Source: Prolixibacteraceae bacterium JC049
GTDB taxonomy: Bacteria > Bacteroidota > Bacteroidia > Bacteroidales > Prolixibacteraceae
Length of the DNA stretch: 64,000 nucleotides
Direction: 5' to 3'
Assembly (NCBI GenBank): GCA_023369685.1
Contig: SACZ01000001.1
Span: 620,381-684,380 of the forward strand
In this document: positions 44,856 to 53,346 of the stretch, one piece after another
Numbering within the stretch: position 1 is the stretch's first letter
Layout: every line of letters begins with the position of its first letter
The notes under the pieces: generated by a model
What the model saw: only the letters and a program-made list of their open reading frames with translations
Databases searched by the model: none
What the model was told of the DNA's origin: nothing
Program-made: the position numbers and the translations under genes

Positions 44856-45264
44856 TTTTTTGATTTAAATTGTTCGTTGTAATTATTATGTTCCTGTAAG
44901 GTGAGTCGTTGAAAGATGAGAATAATTACAGTATAGGAGGGGTTTTTAAGAACAAAAAAAGCCATCTTCTTTTGAAGATGGCTTAAATAATATATCTAGT
45001 GTAAATACTAATAACCTGAGTTCGATTTAAATTTTACAATTCAGATTGTAATAAAAGATTGATATACAAGTTAAATTTTTAAGGAATAGTTATCTATTGC
45101 GATAAAATTTAATGAAGTAGATCGATTTTTTAGACAAAGCCACTTATAAACAACAATTTTCGGCACATAAATGCCTTACAATAACTCGTTATTCTTACGC
45201 CATTTATATTTGAAACTTATTATTTATAAGCGGTCTGAATTCAAAATTTAATGTCGAATTCAGG
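44856..45264. other. 409-base gap upstream of DUF6263 gene
   Basis: Near the DUF6263 start I see no TAnnTTTG box. The gap holds the minus-strand terminator at 44959-44984 and an 8-bp inverted repeat CTGAATTC/GAATTCAG (45235-45242, 45256-45263) just after the tpiA stop. The stretch 44990-45230 is AT-rich and seems to be a long 3' UTR of tpiA or spacer. No small gene is supported. Confidence 0.5.
44959..44984 (-). terminator. Intrinsic terminator (minus strand)
   Basis: An 11-bp perfect stem (AAGCCATCTTC / GAAGATGGCTT) with a TTTT loop has a seven-T tract on the minus strand. It would end transcripts coming from tpiA, about 280 bases downstream of its stop. That distance is long, so a small RNA ending here is possible. 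Confidence 0.8.
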
Positions 45265-46023
45265 TTAATATGCGTTGATGATTTGGATGAAATCTTCCGC
45301 TTTCATTGAAGCTCCACCGATAAGACCACCGTCCACGTCAGCTTTAGAGAAGATATCGTTTGCATTTTTAGGGTTACAGCTTCCTCCGTAAAGGATTGAA
45401 ACACCGTCTGCAATTTCTTGACCGAATTGCTCAGCAACAGCAGCGCGGATAGCAGCGTGCATATCTTGAGCTTGGTCAGAAGTAGCTGTTACACCAGTTC
45501 CAATTGCCCAGATTGGTTCGTAAGCAATTACGATTTTTTTGAAATCTTCAGCAGAAAGTTGGAAGATAGTTTCTTTCAACTGGTTAATTACGAAATCGTT
45601 TTGAGTTCCAGCTTCGCGAATTGCTAAAGCTTCTCCACAACAGAAGATAGGAGTCAAACCGTTTTCAAGAGCCAAAGCCAATTTTTTGTTCAAAATTTCG
45701 CTTGTCTCTCCGTAGTAATCACGACGCTCAGAGTGTCCTAAGATTACGTACTCAGCTCCAGTTGATTTTACCATAGCAGCAGAAACTTCTCCAGTGAAAG
45801 CTCCTTTTGCTTCAGCAGCACAGTTTTGTGAAGCAACACCAATACGCTCAGTGTTAATTGCATCAACAACACTTGTGATGTGAGTGAATGGAGTACCCAT
45901 AACAACTACTACATCTTCAGCTCCTTTTTCAGCTACTACAGCGTCAACCGCTTTTGCCAACTCAACACCTTCCTGTAGAGTTGTATTACATTTCCAGTTA
46001 CCAGCAACTACTTTTTTTCTCAT
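45265..46023 (-). CDS. tpiA: Triose-phosphate isomerase
   Basis: This 252-residue protein is full length for TpiA. It begins [19 protein letters not shown], carrying the N-x-K catalytic lysine. It has the catalytic histidine in [15 protein letters not shown], the catalytic glutamate in [20 protein letters not shown] (the flexible loop 6), and the phosphate-binding [10 protein letters not shown] and [15 protein letters not shown] at the C-terminus. It interconverts dihydroxyacetone phosphate and glyceraldehyde 3-phosphate in glycolysis and gluconeogenesis. The -7 element at 46065 suggests its own promoter, although read-through from the DoxX gene upstream is possible. Confidence 0.98.
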   Translation of the reverse strand: MRKKVVAGNWKCNTTLQEGVELAKAVDAVVAEKGAEDVVVVMGTPFTHITSVVDAINTERIGVASQNCAAEAKGAFTGEVSAAMVKSTGAEYVILGHSERRDYYGETSEILNKKLALALENGLTPIFCCGEALAIREAGTQNDFVINQLKETIFQLSAEDFKKIVIAYEPIWAIGTGVTATSDQAQDMHAAIRAAVAEQFGQEIADGVSILYGGSCNPKNANDIFSKADVDGGLIGGASMKAEDFIQIINAY

Positions 46024-46064
46024 TGCAATATGGTTTAAGTTTTTTACTACAATTTCAAGAGTTG

Positions 46065-46072
46065 CAAAGATA
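46065..46072 (-). promoter_or_regulatory. Candidate -7 promoter element for tpiA
   Basis: The minus strand reads TATCTTTG, an exact TAnnTTTG match, about 42 bases before the tpiA ATG. No good TTG at -33 is present. It lies in the 142-base gap between the DoxX-type gene and tpiA. Confidence 0.4.
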
Positions 46073-46165
46073 ACACAATCGGTAAACCTGTTGGAGTTGA
46101 AAAGGGAGTTTTTATGCTTTTTAACTTTTGATTTACATCGTGCTTGTAACAGCTTGATTGTGCGT

Positions 46166-47293
46166 TTATTTAATCACTTTTTCTAGTGAGTTGATTGAAG
46201 GAAAATCGTTAAAATGCCATTTTTTTACAATCGTACCTTTTTTGGTAAGCATTAATCCCGGGTTCGATCGGACCATTGTTTTCAATGTAATTGGGTCGGT
46301 GAAAAGGAAGTCGAATTGCAGTTGATGTTGTGCTTTAAATGCATCAATTTCATTTTGAAGTGAAGCTGTCAAACCAATAAAGTTGTAGTTCTTTTCATTA
46401 CAATATTTAATCAATTCTCTAATGGTTTTCATCGATTTGTCAGAAGCTTTTGACAGGTCGTAGGCAATATAGAAAAATGTATAATTGTCTTCATCCAGAA
46501 AGAAATCTTTTACATCATTGCCATCTGCTGTTTCGATGCTGAAATTATTAATTGGAGGAACGTAACCAGGTGTAATTAATCGTGGTTCGTCCATCTTCTC
46601 AAACTTCCAGTTAAGGGTGTCTTGCCAAGGATAATTCTGCTCTGTAAATTGTTTCACTTGACCTGTTTTTAGGTTTTTGTAATGGAATATATTTTCGTAA
46701 ACAGGTTTCTGTGCATCTGCAGGTACAGCCATCGATTCGTTAATATTTACTCCTTCGGCATAAGGTCTGAAATCGATTAAAGGTAAATGGTTAAAGCTAA
46801 CATATGATAGTATAGTAAACACTACTGTGAAGAAAAGTAATACAGTGGTTTGTAATTTCCCGTTTAAAATAGAGTGAAACTGTTTCCGATTTCTAAATGT
46901 GATAATTGCCAGAGCAATGAAAACAAGGTTTTTATAAAAGGTTTGCCAGTTGGTTAGTTTTAATGCGTCGCCAAAACAACCACAATCACTTACTGGGTTA
47001 TTTAATGCAATGTATAGTGTCAATGGCGTAAAGAATAGCATAAAAAGTAAAGCTGGTCCCGCTGATCGCTTGGTATGCAGGTTGAATAATAATGCAATTC
47101 CAATAATGAATTCGGCATACGATAATATAAAAGCCAAAGGTAGAGCGGTCACAACCAATGCTTCCCAACCAAACGCTTCAAAATAATCGGTAAACTTATA
47201 TGCTGAACCCCATGGGTCAATTCCTTTTACAAATCCAGAAAAAACAAAGGTAATTCCTAATAGTATGCGGCTAATTAATTTTATTAATTTCAT
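46166..47293 (-). CDS. DoxX-like membrane protein with thioredoxin-like C-terminal domain (BT_3928 family)
   Basis: This 375-residue protein has an N-terminal DoxX/MauE-like membrane domain of four helices (about 1-125), with [40 protein letters not shown] and [19 protein letters not shown], which contains a CGC pair. A fifth helix lies near 150-167. The C-terminal about 150 residues form a redoxin-like domain ([40 protein letters not shown]) that lacks a clear CxxC. It may transfer electrons or thiols across the inner membrane, as in methylamine-utilisation MauE-like proteins. It is found next to tpiA and the DUF1599 gene in many Bacteroidota. Confidence 0.85.
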   Translation of the reverse strand: MKLIKLISRILLGITFVFSGFVKGIDPWGSAYKFTDYFEAFGWEALVVTALPLAFILSYAEFIIGIALLFNLHTKRSAGPALLFMLFFTPLTLYIALNNPVSDCGCFGDALKLTNWQTFYKNLVFIALAIITFRNRKQFHSILNGKLQTTVLLFFTVVFTILSYVSFNHLPLIDFRPYAEGVNINESMAVPADAQKPVYENIFHYKNLKTGQVKQFTEQNYPWQDTLNWKFEKMDEPRLITPGYVPPINNFSIETADGNDVKDFFLDEDNYTFFYIAYDLSKASDKSMKTIRELIKYCNEKNYNFIGLTASLQNEIDAFKAQHQLQFDFLFTDPITLKTMVRSNPGLMLTKKGTIVKKWHFNDFPSINSLEKVIK

Positions 47294-47648
47294 AATTAAT
47301 GCTAATCAAGATATTTAGATGCTAGATATTCAGATTAGTAGAAAATAGTGCTGTTTTTGAAAATAACACAATTTATTCTTTAGTCTGGAAATCCTGTTGT
47401 TGGGATAATTAAGATACCATCGAAGTATTCAATCATCAACTTATTAGTTACAAAATAAACGATTATTCACACTAAAGTCGAAAACAAAATCTACAAAATA
47501 GTTAACCAGTTGTTAAATGTGGAGAAAAAGAAAGTCCAGAAACTAGCCAATGGAAACTTTAGCTAGCTTCTGGACAAATATCATATTTCAACTTAAAATA
47601 CGATGCATTTTAGTTGAATAAAGGTGTTAAAATAATTTGTGAACTTAC
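47294..47648. other. 355-base gap between DoxX-type and DUF1599 genes
   Basis: The only structure seen is the minus-strand terminator at 47534-47575. The rest is AT-rich and should include the promoter of the DoxX-type gene, but I cannot find a TAnnTTTG box on the minus strand. Confidence 0.5.
47534..47575 (-). terminator. Intrinsic terminator after DUF1599 gene (minus strand)
   Basis: The stem pairs GTCCAGAA-A-CTAGC with GCTAG-C-TTCTGGAC (13 bp and one mismatch, 14-nt loop). On the minus strand it is followed by TTTCTTTTTC. It lies 74 bases after the DUF1599 stop. Confidence 0.75.
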
Positions 47649-48191
47649 TTACTCTTCGCCAAATTCAATTTTGATCATGGCAAATACGGCATAATTGATC
47701 ATGTCTAGGTAATTGGCATCAATTCCTTCAGAAATGATTGTGGAACCGTCGTTGTCTTCAATTTGCTTGGTACGCTTCAATTTCATAAGAATCAAATCGG
47801 TATATGAGCTAATTCTCATGTTGCGCCATGCCTCGTCGTAATCGTGATTTTTGGCCATCATTAGCTCTTTGGCTGTATTCAAATGCTGAAGGTAAAGATT
47901 CAATGTCTCTTCGTGTGGCATTTCTTCATCAGCAGGTCCTTTTTCCAATTGAATAATGGCCATGGCACAATAGTTAATAATACCGATGTATTCAGGACGA
48001 ACTCCTTCGTTTACTTTCGAAGTTCCTTTCTCCTCGATACTTCTAATGCGTTGCGCTTTAATATAAATCTGATCAGTCATAGAACTTGGGCGAAGAATGC
48101 GCCATGCTGTTCCATAATCTTTCATCTTCTTTCCGAAGATATCTTTACAAATTGATATTACGTGATCGTATTGTTGTTCTGTTCTTTCCAT
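47649..48191 (-). CDS. Duplicated DUF1599-domain protein
   Basis: This 180-residue cytoplasmic protein has two copies of one domain. Copy 1 is at about 8-88 (VISICKDIFGKKMKDYGTAW, DQIYIKAQRIRSIEEKGTSK, EYIGIINYCAMAIIQLE). Copy 2 is at about 100-178 (LNTAKELMMAKNHDYDEAWR, DLILMKLKRTKQIEDNDGST, NYLDMINYAVFAMIKIE). DUF1599 has been linked to nucleotide modification, but no reaction is established. It is divergent from folP, a conserved neighbourhood in Bacteroidota. The duplicated fold suggests an intramolecular dimer of an all-alpha, MazG-like or dUTPase-like bundle; this is inference. Confidence 0.85.
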   Translation of the reverse strand: MERTEQQYDHVISICKDIFGKKMKDYGTAWRILRPSSMTDQIYIKAQRIRSIEEKGTSKVNEGVRPEYIGIINYCAMAIIQLEKGPADEEMPHEETLNLYLQHLNTAKELMMAKNHDYDEAWRNMRISSYTDLILMKLKRTKQIEDNDGSTIISEGIDANYLDMINYAVFAMIKIEFGEE

Positions 48192-48328
48192 TCGGATATG
48201 CTTTTGAATGCATAAAAGTAACCATTTTTAAAAAATGACAGCTATAATAAGTGGCTTTTGAGTGGCGGAGTGGTAGAATTGAAATAAAATGTATCCTCAG
48301 TGCATAGAGTTGTTAATGGCTAAAATTG

Positions 48329-48336
48329 TACATTTG
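48329..48336 (+). promoter_or_regulatory. Candidate -7 promoter element for folP-cdaA
   Basis: TACATTTG matches TAnnTTTG, with a TTG 16 bases upstream (spacing a little short of the usual about 19). A start near 48343 would put the ATG of folP at 48384 about 40 nt into the transcript. Confidence 0.45.
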
Positions 48337-48383
48337 TATTAATCGCTGAGTTTCGGCACAAATTGAAAAAGAAAAGCACAGAG

Positions 48384-49262
48384 ATGTTGATAAGAAAGGA
48401 TGGATTGAATCTGGAAAAGAAAAAACGATCGATCAATTTAAATGGAGAATTGATTTGGTTGAATGAACCTGTTGTGATGGGGATCTTAAATGTAACTCCC
48501 GATTCATTTTTCGATGGTGGAAAATATCAAAACGAAGATGCTGTACTGAAACGTGCAGAGCAGATTGTTGAAGAAGGAGGAAAAATTATCGATATTGGTG
48601 CTTATTCAACTCGTCCGGGAGCCAACGATGTTTCAGCAAAAGAAGAAATTGATCGGTTACTTCCGGCTGTAAAGCTTATTCGTGACCGATTTCCTCAGGT
48701 GGGAATATCCATTGATACATTTCGTGCCGAAGTTGTGCAAGAAATTGTGAAAGAGGCTGGCTTATGCATGGTGAACGACATTTCTGGTGGTACCATGGAT
48801 GAAAAGATGTTTGAAACCATTGCGCAATTAAAAGTGCCTTATGTTTTAATGCATATTCAGGGCACTCCGCAAACAATGCAAGAGCAACCTCAGTACGATG
48901 ATGTCGCACGTGATGTAATTCGTGACTTGGCAGCAAAAGTGAATCACCTTCACCGACTTGGCATAAGCGATGTAATTATCGATCCGGGTTTTGGTTTCGG
49001 TAAAACTTTAGATCATAATTACGAGTTATTAAATAGATTAGATGCATTTGAAGAATTTCGTTTACCTTTACTGGTAGGTGTTTCGCGAAAATCGATGATT
49101 TTTAGGTTGCTGGGAATAACTCCTCAAGAAAGCCTAAGCGGAACAACAGCCTTGAACATGTTGGCACTGCAAGCCGGAGCCGATATTTTAAGGGTACACG
49201 ATGTAAAAGAAGCTGTGGAAACAGTTAAAATATACGAGAAATTAAAATCGACATTGAAATGA
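48384..49262 (+). CDS. folP: Dihydropteroate synthase
   Basis: I choose ATG 48384 (292 residues) over an in-frame TTG at 48363. It has the first pterin-binding signature MGILNVTPDSFFDGGKY near 34, the second IDIGAYSTRPGANDVSAKEE near 75, SIDTFRAEV near 110, and VNDISGGTMDE near 130. DPGFGFGKTLDHNYELL, VGVSRKSMIFRLLG and a C-terminal RVHDVKEAVETVKI follow. It condenses dihydropterin pyrophosphate with p-aminobenzoate in folate synthesis and is the target of sulfonamides. It overlaps the next gene by 4 bases (ATGA), so translation is coupled. Confidence 0.96.
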   Translation: MLIRKDGLNLEKKKRSINLNGELIWLNEPVVMGILNVTPDSFFDGGKYQNEDAVLKRAEQIVEEGGKIIDIGAYSTRPGANDVSAKEEIDRLLPAVKLIRDRFPQVGISIDTFRAEVVQEIVKEAGLCMVNDISGGTMDEKMFETIAQLKVPYVLMHIQGTPQTMQEQPQYDDVARDVIRDLAAKVNHLHRLGISDVIIDPGFGFGKTLDHNYELLNRLDAFEEFRLPLLVGVSRKSMIFRLLGITPQESLSGTTALNMLALQAGADILRVHDVKEAVETVKIYEKLKSTLK

Positions 49263-50062
49263 CACCGCTGTTTATTACCATAGGAATGATGGATGTGGTT
49301 GACATCCTTTTGGTGGCTTTACTGCTTTACGAAATTTATAAGCTGGTAAAGGGAACTGCAGCGTTCAATATTTTCATCGGAATTTTTGTTTTTTATCTGG
49401 CATGGCTGCTTATTAAAGCGCTTAACATGCAGTTGTTAAGTAGTATTCTGGGGCAGTTTATCGGTGTCGGTGTTTTGGCATTAATTATTGTTTTTCAACC
49501 GGAGATACGCCGTTTGTTTATGGTGTTGGGAACAAGGTACAAGTTAAGTCAGACGCTTTCGTTGGACAATCTCTTTATGCAGAAAACGAAATCGACAACC
49601 AACGAGCATATCAAAGAGATTGTAAATGCCTGTCTTAATATGGCTCGGACTTACACTGGTGCTTTAATTGTTATTTCTCGAAAAAACGAATTGAGAGAAT
49701 TCTCTCGTACGGGGGAAAAGATTAATGCGCGTATCTCGCAAGCTTTAATAGAAACTATTTTCTTCAAAAACTCGGCACTACACGATGGTGCAATGATTGT
49801 TCATGGTAATAAAATTGCAGCAGCTCGTTGCATTCTTCCTGTAACCGATAAAAATGTGGATGGAAAGCTGGGCTTAAGACACCGAGCTGCAATTGGTTTA
49901 ACTGAAGCTACCGATGCTCAAGTGGTAGTAGTCTCAGAGGAAACAGGTAGAATTTCTTATGTTGTAGATGGTGCTATTCATCAAGACCTAGGAGGCACTG
50001 AATTGATTCAACTTCTCGAGATCGGTTTAAGAAATATCAATGAAAAAGAAGCTGTAGAATAG
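49259..50062 (+). CDS. cdaA: Diadenylate cyclase (CdaA, DisA_N domain)
   Basis: This 267-residue membrane protein has three N-terminal transmembrane helices in the first about 80 residues (VVDILLVALLLYEIYKLV, IFIGIFVFYLAWLLIKAL, FIGVGVLALIIVFQPEIRRL). The DAC domain is at about 110-230 and has HDGAMIVHGN with the DGA motif and GLRHRAAIGLTE with the RHR motif, both required for c-di-AMP synthesis from two ATP. The missing regulator CdaR and GlmM genes of Firmicutes are not here; in Bacteroidota cdaA typically follows folP, as seen. It likely controls osmotic and cell-wall homeostasis. Confidence 0.95.
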   Translation: MTPLFITIGMMDVVDILLVALLLYEIYKLVKGTAAFNIFIGIFVFYLAWLLIKALNMQLLSSILGQFIGVGVLALIIVFQPEIRRLFMVLGTRYKLSQTLSLDNLFMQKTKSTTNEHIKEIVNACLNMARTYTGALIVISRKNELREFSRTGEKINARISQALIETIFFKNSALHDGAMIVHGNKIAAARCILPVTDKNVDGKLGLRHRAAIGLTEATDAQVVVVSEETGRISYVVDGAIHQDLGGTELIQLLEIGLRNINEKEAVE

Positions 50063-50103
50063 TCGTTTTTGCTACGTGAAAATTGCAAAAATGGGCTTAT
50101 TCC

Positions 50104-50133
50104 TTGTTTTTACAGAATTGTTGACTACCTTTG
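50104..50133 (+). promoter_or_regulatory. Bacteroidota-type promoter (TTG - N19 - TACCTTTG)
   Basis: TTG at 50104-50106 and TACCTTTG at 50126-50133 are separated by exactly 19 bases, the canonical -33/-7 layout. No protein-coding gene follows, so it likely drives the RNA at about 50140-50315. Confidence 0.65.
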
Positions 50134-50139
50134 TTCTTA

Positions 50140-50315
50140 CATAGTGATAACCTCATTTGTTGCTTCACCAGATCCTAACCCTTAATTTCAAAAATAATAA
50201 TCTTATATAAGACATTTCCGGGTGACGCCGGGATAATGTCAGTTTATTCACGTAGACTGGCATTTAGGTTTGAGAATAGGCTGCCCTTCTAATACCCTTT
50301 GGGCGGCCTTTTGTT
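50140..50315 (+). ncRNA. Probable small non-coding RNA (6S-like candidate)
   Basis: A transcript of about 175 nt is bounded by a canonical promoter and a GC-rich terminator (GGCTGCCC at 50279-50286, GGGCGGCC at 50301-50308, then TTTTGTTTT). The interior has a hairpin in GACATT-TCCGGGTGACGCCGGGA-TAATGTC (50213-50240, given in parts) and AGTTTATTCACGTAGACT just after. No frame is coding-like and the GC content stands out from the AT-rich surroundings. The size fits 6S RNA or a trans-acting sRNA. I cannot assign a family by memory. Confidence 0.6.
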
Positions 50316-50548
50316 TTATAAATTAATTTGTTGTATTGTTTTCTTATCTAATAGGTTACCTCTTTTTTTTATTGTACTTTCTTTATCTTTTCTATCTGCG
50401 AAGCTATTTAAATTAACTTTCCAAGTTTTAGTGTGAAAATGTGAGATATAAAGAAGATCTGATTGTCTTTTTTGTGATGAAGAATATTGATATGTGAATA
50501 TGTTAAATTGTATAACAGGTTAAGTTTAATGGATATTCTAGAAATAAA

Positions 50549-50576
50549 AAAGCCACATCGTTGTTGATGCGGCTTT
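50549..50576 (-). terminator. Intrinsic terminator after flavodiiron gene (minus strand)
   Basis: The stem AAAGCCACATC / GATGCGGCTTT has one mismatch and a GTTGTT loop, and is followed on the minus strand by TTTATTTC. It lies 22 bases after the stop codon at 50599. Confidence 0.75.
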
Positions 50577-50598
50577 AAAATATTTTGATCGAGATAAA

Positions 50599-51783
50599 TT
50601 AAAGAAGCTTATCTGCCATAGCATTAGCCAATTCAATACATTGCTCGTATTTATCTTTCTTAAGTGCTCCTTGCTCTTCAACTGGTTCGTTAACCACTTC
50701 CCATTTGATTTTTTCCGCAAACTTGTTGATGTTTTTAACTCCACCACCGTTCCATGTGTATGAACCAAAGATACCAAGAAGGTGATCTTTTACTCCCATG
50801 TGCTCAATCTTAGTTAATAGCGTTTCAACAGTTGGGAACATTTCGTTATTGTAAGCACAGCTTCCAACAATAAATGCTTTGTATTTGAACAGGTCGCTGA
50901 TAATGTATGAAGGGTGAGTTTTAGAAGCATCGTATACCTTGATGTTTTTCACTCCACGTACAGCCAACTGACGTGCAATTGCATCAGCCATTTTCTCTGT
51001 ATTACCATACATCGATCCGTAAACAATAACAGCTCCTGGCTTTGTTTCATAAGAGCTCCATTTCTGGTATCGGCTTAAAATATAGTTTAAGTCGGTACGC
51101 CAAACCGGACCGTGAGTGGCTGCAATCATTTTAATTGAAAGACCTTCCAATTTCTTAAGTGCGCGCTGAGTATGTGGACAATATTTACCAACAATATTGG
51201 TAAAGTAACGCATCATCTCTTCTTCGTAGAAATCAAGGTTCAATTCATCATCGAAAATACCTCCGTCTAAAGCCCCAAAGCTACCAAATGCATCGGCCGA
51301 AAATAGAATCTGGTTCGATACTTCGTAAGTAACCATTGTCTCTGGCCAGTGTACCATTGGAGTCATGTAGAACTGAAGCGTATGGTTACCCAACTTAAGT
51401 TCATCGCCTTCGGCTACTTCTAAGGTATTATCCTTTATCTGGTAGTAGTTCGAAAGCATTGGGAAAGTCTTCTTATTTCCAACCAAAGTAATTTCTGGAT
51501 AACGGCTAACAATGGCACGGATAGCTCCTGAGTGGTCAGGCTCCATATGGTTTATAATTAGATAGTCGACTTTCCTTCCTTCAAGGATATTATCGATATT
51601 ATCTAAATAATCGTCGATGAAGTTGCGTTCTACAGTATCAACAAGTGCTACTTTTTCATCAACAATTAAGTATGAATTGTATGCCATGCCTTTATCTAGA
51701 GGCCAGTAATTCTCGAAAAGGTGAGTCTTTCTGTCGTTCACCCCTACATAATAAATATTGTCAGTCAAATTAACCTGATGCAT
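50599..51783 (-). CDS. FprA-family flavodiiron protein (A-type flavoprotein)
   Basis: From ATG 51783, which has a GGGAG ribosome-binding site just upstream, the protein has 394 residues. A longer frame from 51882 would cross a palindromic site and is rejected. The N-terminal metallo-beta-lactamase domain carries the diiron ligands in IINHMEPDHSGAIRAIVSRY, ADAFGSFGAL and AATHGPVWRTDL. The C-terminal flavodoxin domain begins VIVYGSMYGNTEKMADAIAR with the FMN phosphate loop, then VGSCAYNNEMFPTVETLL and FGSYTWNGGGVKNIN. It reduces O2 to water or NO to N2O, protecting an anaerobe from oxidative or nitrosative stress. Confidence 0.95.
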   Translation of the reverse strand: MHQVNLTDNIYYVGVNDRKTHLFENYWPLDKGMAYNSYLIVDEKVALVDTVERNFIDDYLDNIDNILEGRKVDYLIINHMEPDHSGAIRAIVSRYPEITLVGNKKTFPMLSNYYQIKDNTLEVAEGDELKLGNHTLQFYMTPMVHWPETMVTYEVSNQILFSADAFGSFGALDGGIFDDELNLDFYEEEMMRYFTNIVGKYCPHTQRALKKLEGLSIKMIAATHGPVWRTDLNYILSRYQKWSSYETKPGAVIVYGSMYGNTEKMADAIARQLAVRGVKNIKVYDASKTHPSYIISDLFKYKAFIVGSCAYNNEMFPTVETLLTKIEHMGVKDHLLGIFGSYTWNGGGVKNINKFAEKIKWEVVNEPVEEQGALKKDKYEQCIELANAMADKLL

Positions 51784-51873
51784 AACTTTCTCCCGGTTAT
51801 AAAATATTATTATTTCAGTTTTTTCTAATTCATGCCGCGAAAATAAAGAAATTGAACTCTTTTTCACGCAGTA

Positions 51874-51921
51874 ATAATTCATCTCTATGAATTAATAACT
51901 ATTCTCTATGAGAATGAATTA
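51874..51921. promoter_or_regulatory. Paired palindromes upstream of flavodiiron gene (operator candidate)
   Basis: Palindrome 1 pairs TAATTCAT (51874-51881) with ATGAATTA (51886-51893) around CTCT. Palindrome 2 pairs ATTCTC with GAGAAT around TAT (51901-51915). ATGAATTA recurs at 51914-51921. Both palindromes share CTATGA at their centres. They lie directly downstream of the -7 element at 51931 on the minus strand, in the position of a repressor operator. A redox- or NO-sensing regulator is plausible for this gene. Confidence 0.5.
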
Positions 51922-51930
51922 TTCGTGGCA

Positions 51931-51938
51931 CAAAAATA
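51931..51938 (-). promoter_or_regulatory. Candidate -7 promoter element for flavodiiron gene
   Basis: The minus strand reads TATTTTTG, matching TAnnTTTG, which puts the start near 51924 and gives a leader of about 140 nt that contains both palindromes. There is no clear -33 element. Confidence 0.4.
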
Positions 51939-52086
51939 GAAATAATAGTTTGCCTTAGCTTATGAGTTTTATTACCTTTTGTGGAAATGAAACAAAAATT
52001 TGATATAGGGAAATTTGAAAATAAACTATTTGTTTTTTGAGTTAAAAAAGGAACAAATGTTTTAATTTGCGTAGAATATTATAAAA

Positions 52087-53157
52087 ATGCCAAAAATGCA
52101 GATTGAACAAAACAATAGAAGATTATTATTTCCAAAGCTTGGAAAATTTGCCATTATATTTTTTGCTTTTGCCTTAATCGGGTCAGGTTATTGGGCCTTC
52201 ACCATTATGGGCTATATTTTCGATGAGAATGTGAAAAAAGCAGGAGGAATTTATGTTACCGAAAAATCAACTGTTGAGTCGGTACAAAAACAACTGGTTA
52301 AAAAAGGAATTATTAATGAATTCAAAGCCTTTAAATGGGTGGCTAAAAAGAAAAAGTATAATGATGCAATAAAACCAGGATACTACTTTTTCAAGAAAGG
52401 TTTGAATACTAATCAGATTGTAAATAAGTTACGTTCTGGCGACCAGAATGCCATTAAGCTGACTTTTAATAATGTTCGATTTAAGGAAGATTTGGCGGGG
52501 AAGTTGGCAAAGCAAATTCAAGCCGATTCTACTTCTCTACTCAATGCATTGACCAATAGTCAATGGATGGATGATTTTGGATTCAGAAAAGAGACTTATA
52601 GTGCCATGTTTGTTCCAAATACTTACCAGGTTTATTGGACAATAAAGCCAGAAAAGTTAATCGCTCGTATGCACGAGGAATACAATCGTTTTTGGACAGA
52701 ATCAAGAAAGCGAAAAGCTGAGGCTTTAGGTATGTCTCCTGTCGAGGTAAGTGTTTTGGCTTCTATTGTTCAGGAAGAGACAGTTAAAGCTGATGAAAAG
52801 AAAAAGGTGGCTGGAGTTTATGTGAATCGATTGAAGAAAGGAATGTTACTTCAGGCCGATCCGACAGTGAAATTTGCATTGGGCGATTTTTCAATAAAAA
52901 GAATTTTGAATAAACACCTGAAATTAGAATCTCCTTACAATACTTATAAATACAAAGGGCTTCCTCCTGGACCAATCAATTATCCTGAAATTAGTAGTAT
53001 TGATGCAGTGTTAAACTATGAACAACATAGATACTTGTATTTCTGTGCCAAAGAAGATTTTTCGGGTTACCATAATTTTGCCAAAACACTAAGAGCTCAC
53101 AACAAGAATGCTAGAAAATACCAACGAGCATTGAATAAAAACAAGATTTTTAAGTAA
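52087..53157 (+). CDS. mltG: Endolytic murein transglycosylase MltG
   Basis: This 356-residue protein has one N-terminal transmembrane helix (FAIIFFAFALIGSGYWAFTI, about 22-41). A LysM-like segment follows (about 65-130, VQKQLVKKGIINEFKAFKWV, KPGYYFFKKGLNTNQIVNKL). The YceG/MltG catalytic domain is at about 150-350: MFVPNTYQVYWTIKPEKLIA, then ASIVQEETVKADEKKKVAGV with the catalytic glutamate, YVNRLKKGMLLQADPTVKFA and SPYNTYKYKGLPPGPINYPE. It cuts nascent peptidoglycan strands and so sets glycan length. Two close ATGs exist; the first is used. Confidence 0.95.
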   Translation: MPKMQIEQNNRRLLFPKLGKFAIIFFAFALIGSGYWAFTIMGYIFDENVKKAGGIYVTEKSTVESVQKQLVKKGIINEFKAFKWVAKKKKYNDAIKPGYYFFKKGLNTNQIVNKLRSGDQNAIKLTFNNVRFKEDLAGKLAKQIQADSTSLLNALTNSQWMDDFGFRKETYSAMFVPNTYQVYWTIKPEKLIARMHEEYNRFWTESRKRKAEALGMSPVEVSVLASIVQEETVKADEKKKVAGVYVNRLKKGMLLQADPTVKFALGDFSIKRILNKHLKLESPYNTYKYKGLPPGPINYPEISSIDAVLNYEQHRYLYFCAKEDFSGYHNFAKTLRAHNKNARKYQRALNKNKIFK

Positions 53158-53346
53158 TAAATTTAATATCGAATTGAAGTTGGTGTTTGACAAGAGAATT
53201 GATGAAAGAAAGTTTACTCTGCCTTTGTTTTATTAGTGTTTCTCTGATTTTGTTTGTAAATTGCAACTAACCAAATGACTCAAAAGAATACGGGAAACTG
53301 AGTCATGCATAAGGTTGCATAGGTGAAAATTTACAAAAGGAGGACT

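Larger units (their letters stand above)
50063..50598. other. 536-base gap between cdaA and flavodiiron gene
   Basis: The left 250 bases hold a promoter-like sequence, a probable small RNA and its terminator (next entries). The stretch 50320-50545 is AT-rich with long T runs and no convincing gene. It ends in the minus-strand terminator at 50549. Confidence 0.6.
51784..52086. other. 303-base divergent gap between flavodiiron and mltG genes
   Basis: It holds the palindromes and -7 element described in the next two entries for the minus-strand flavodiiron gene. For mltG the plus strand has only an imperfect box (TTAATTTG near 52060). No other gene is seen. Confidence 0.55.

Noticed and set aside
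50213-50260. Resemblance of the probable RNA to SRP RNA (TGACGCCGGGA stretch)
   Set aside because: The conserved SRP domain IV loop (GGAAGCAGCC type) is absent, so the likeness is superficial.
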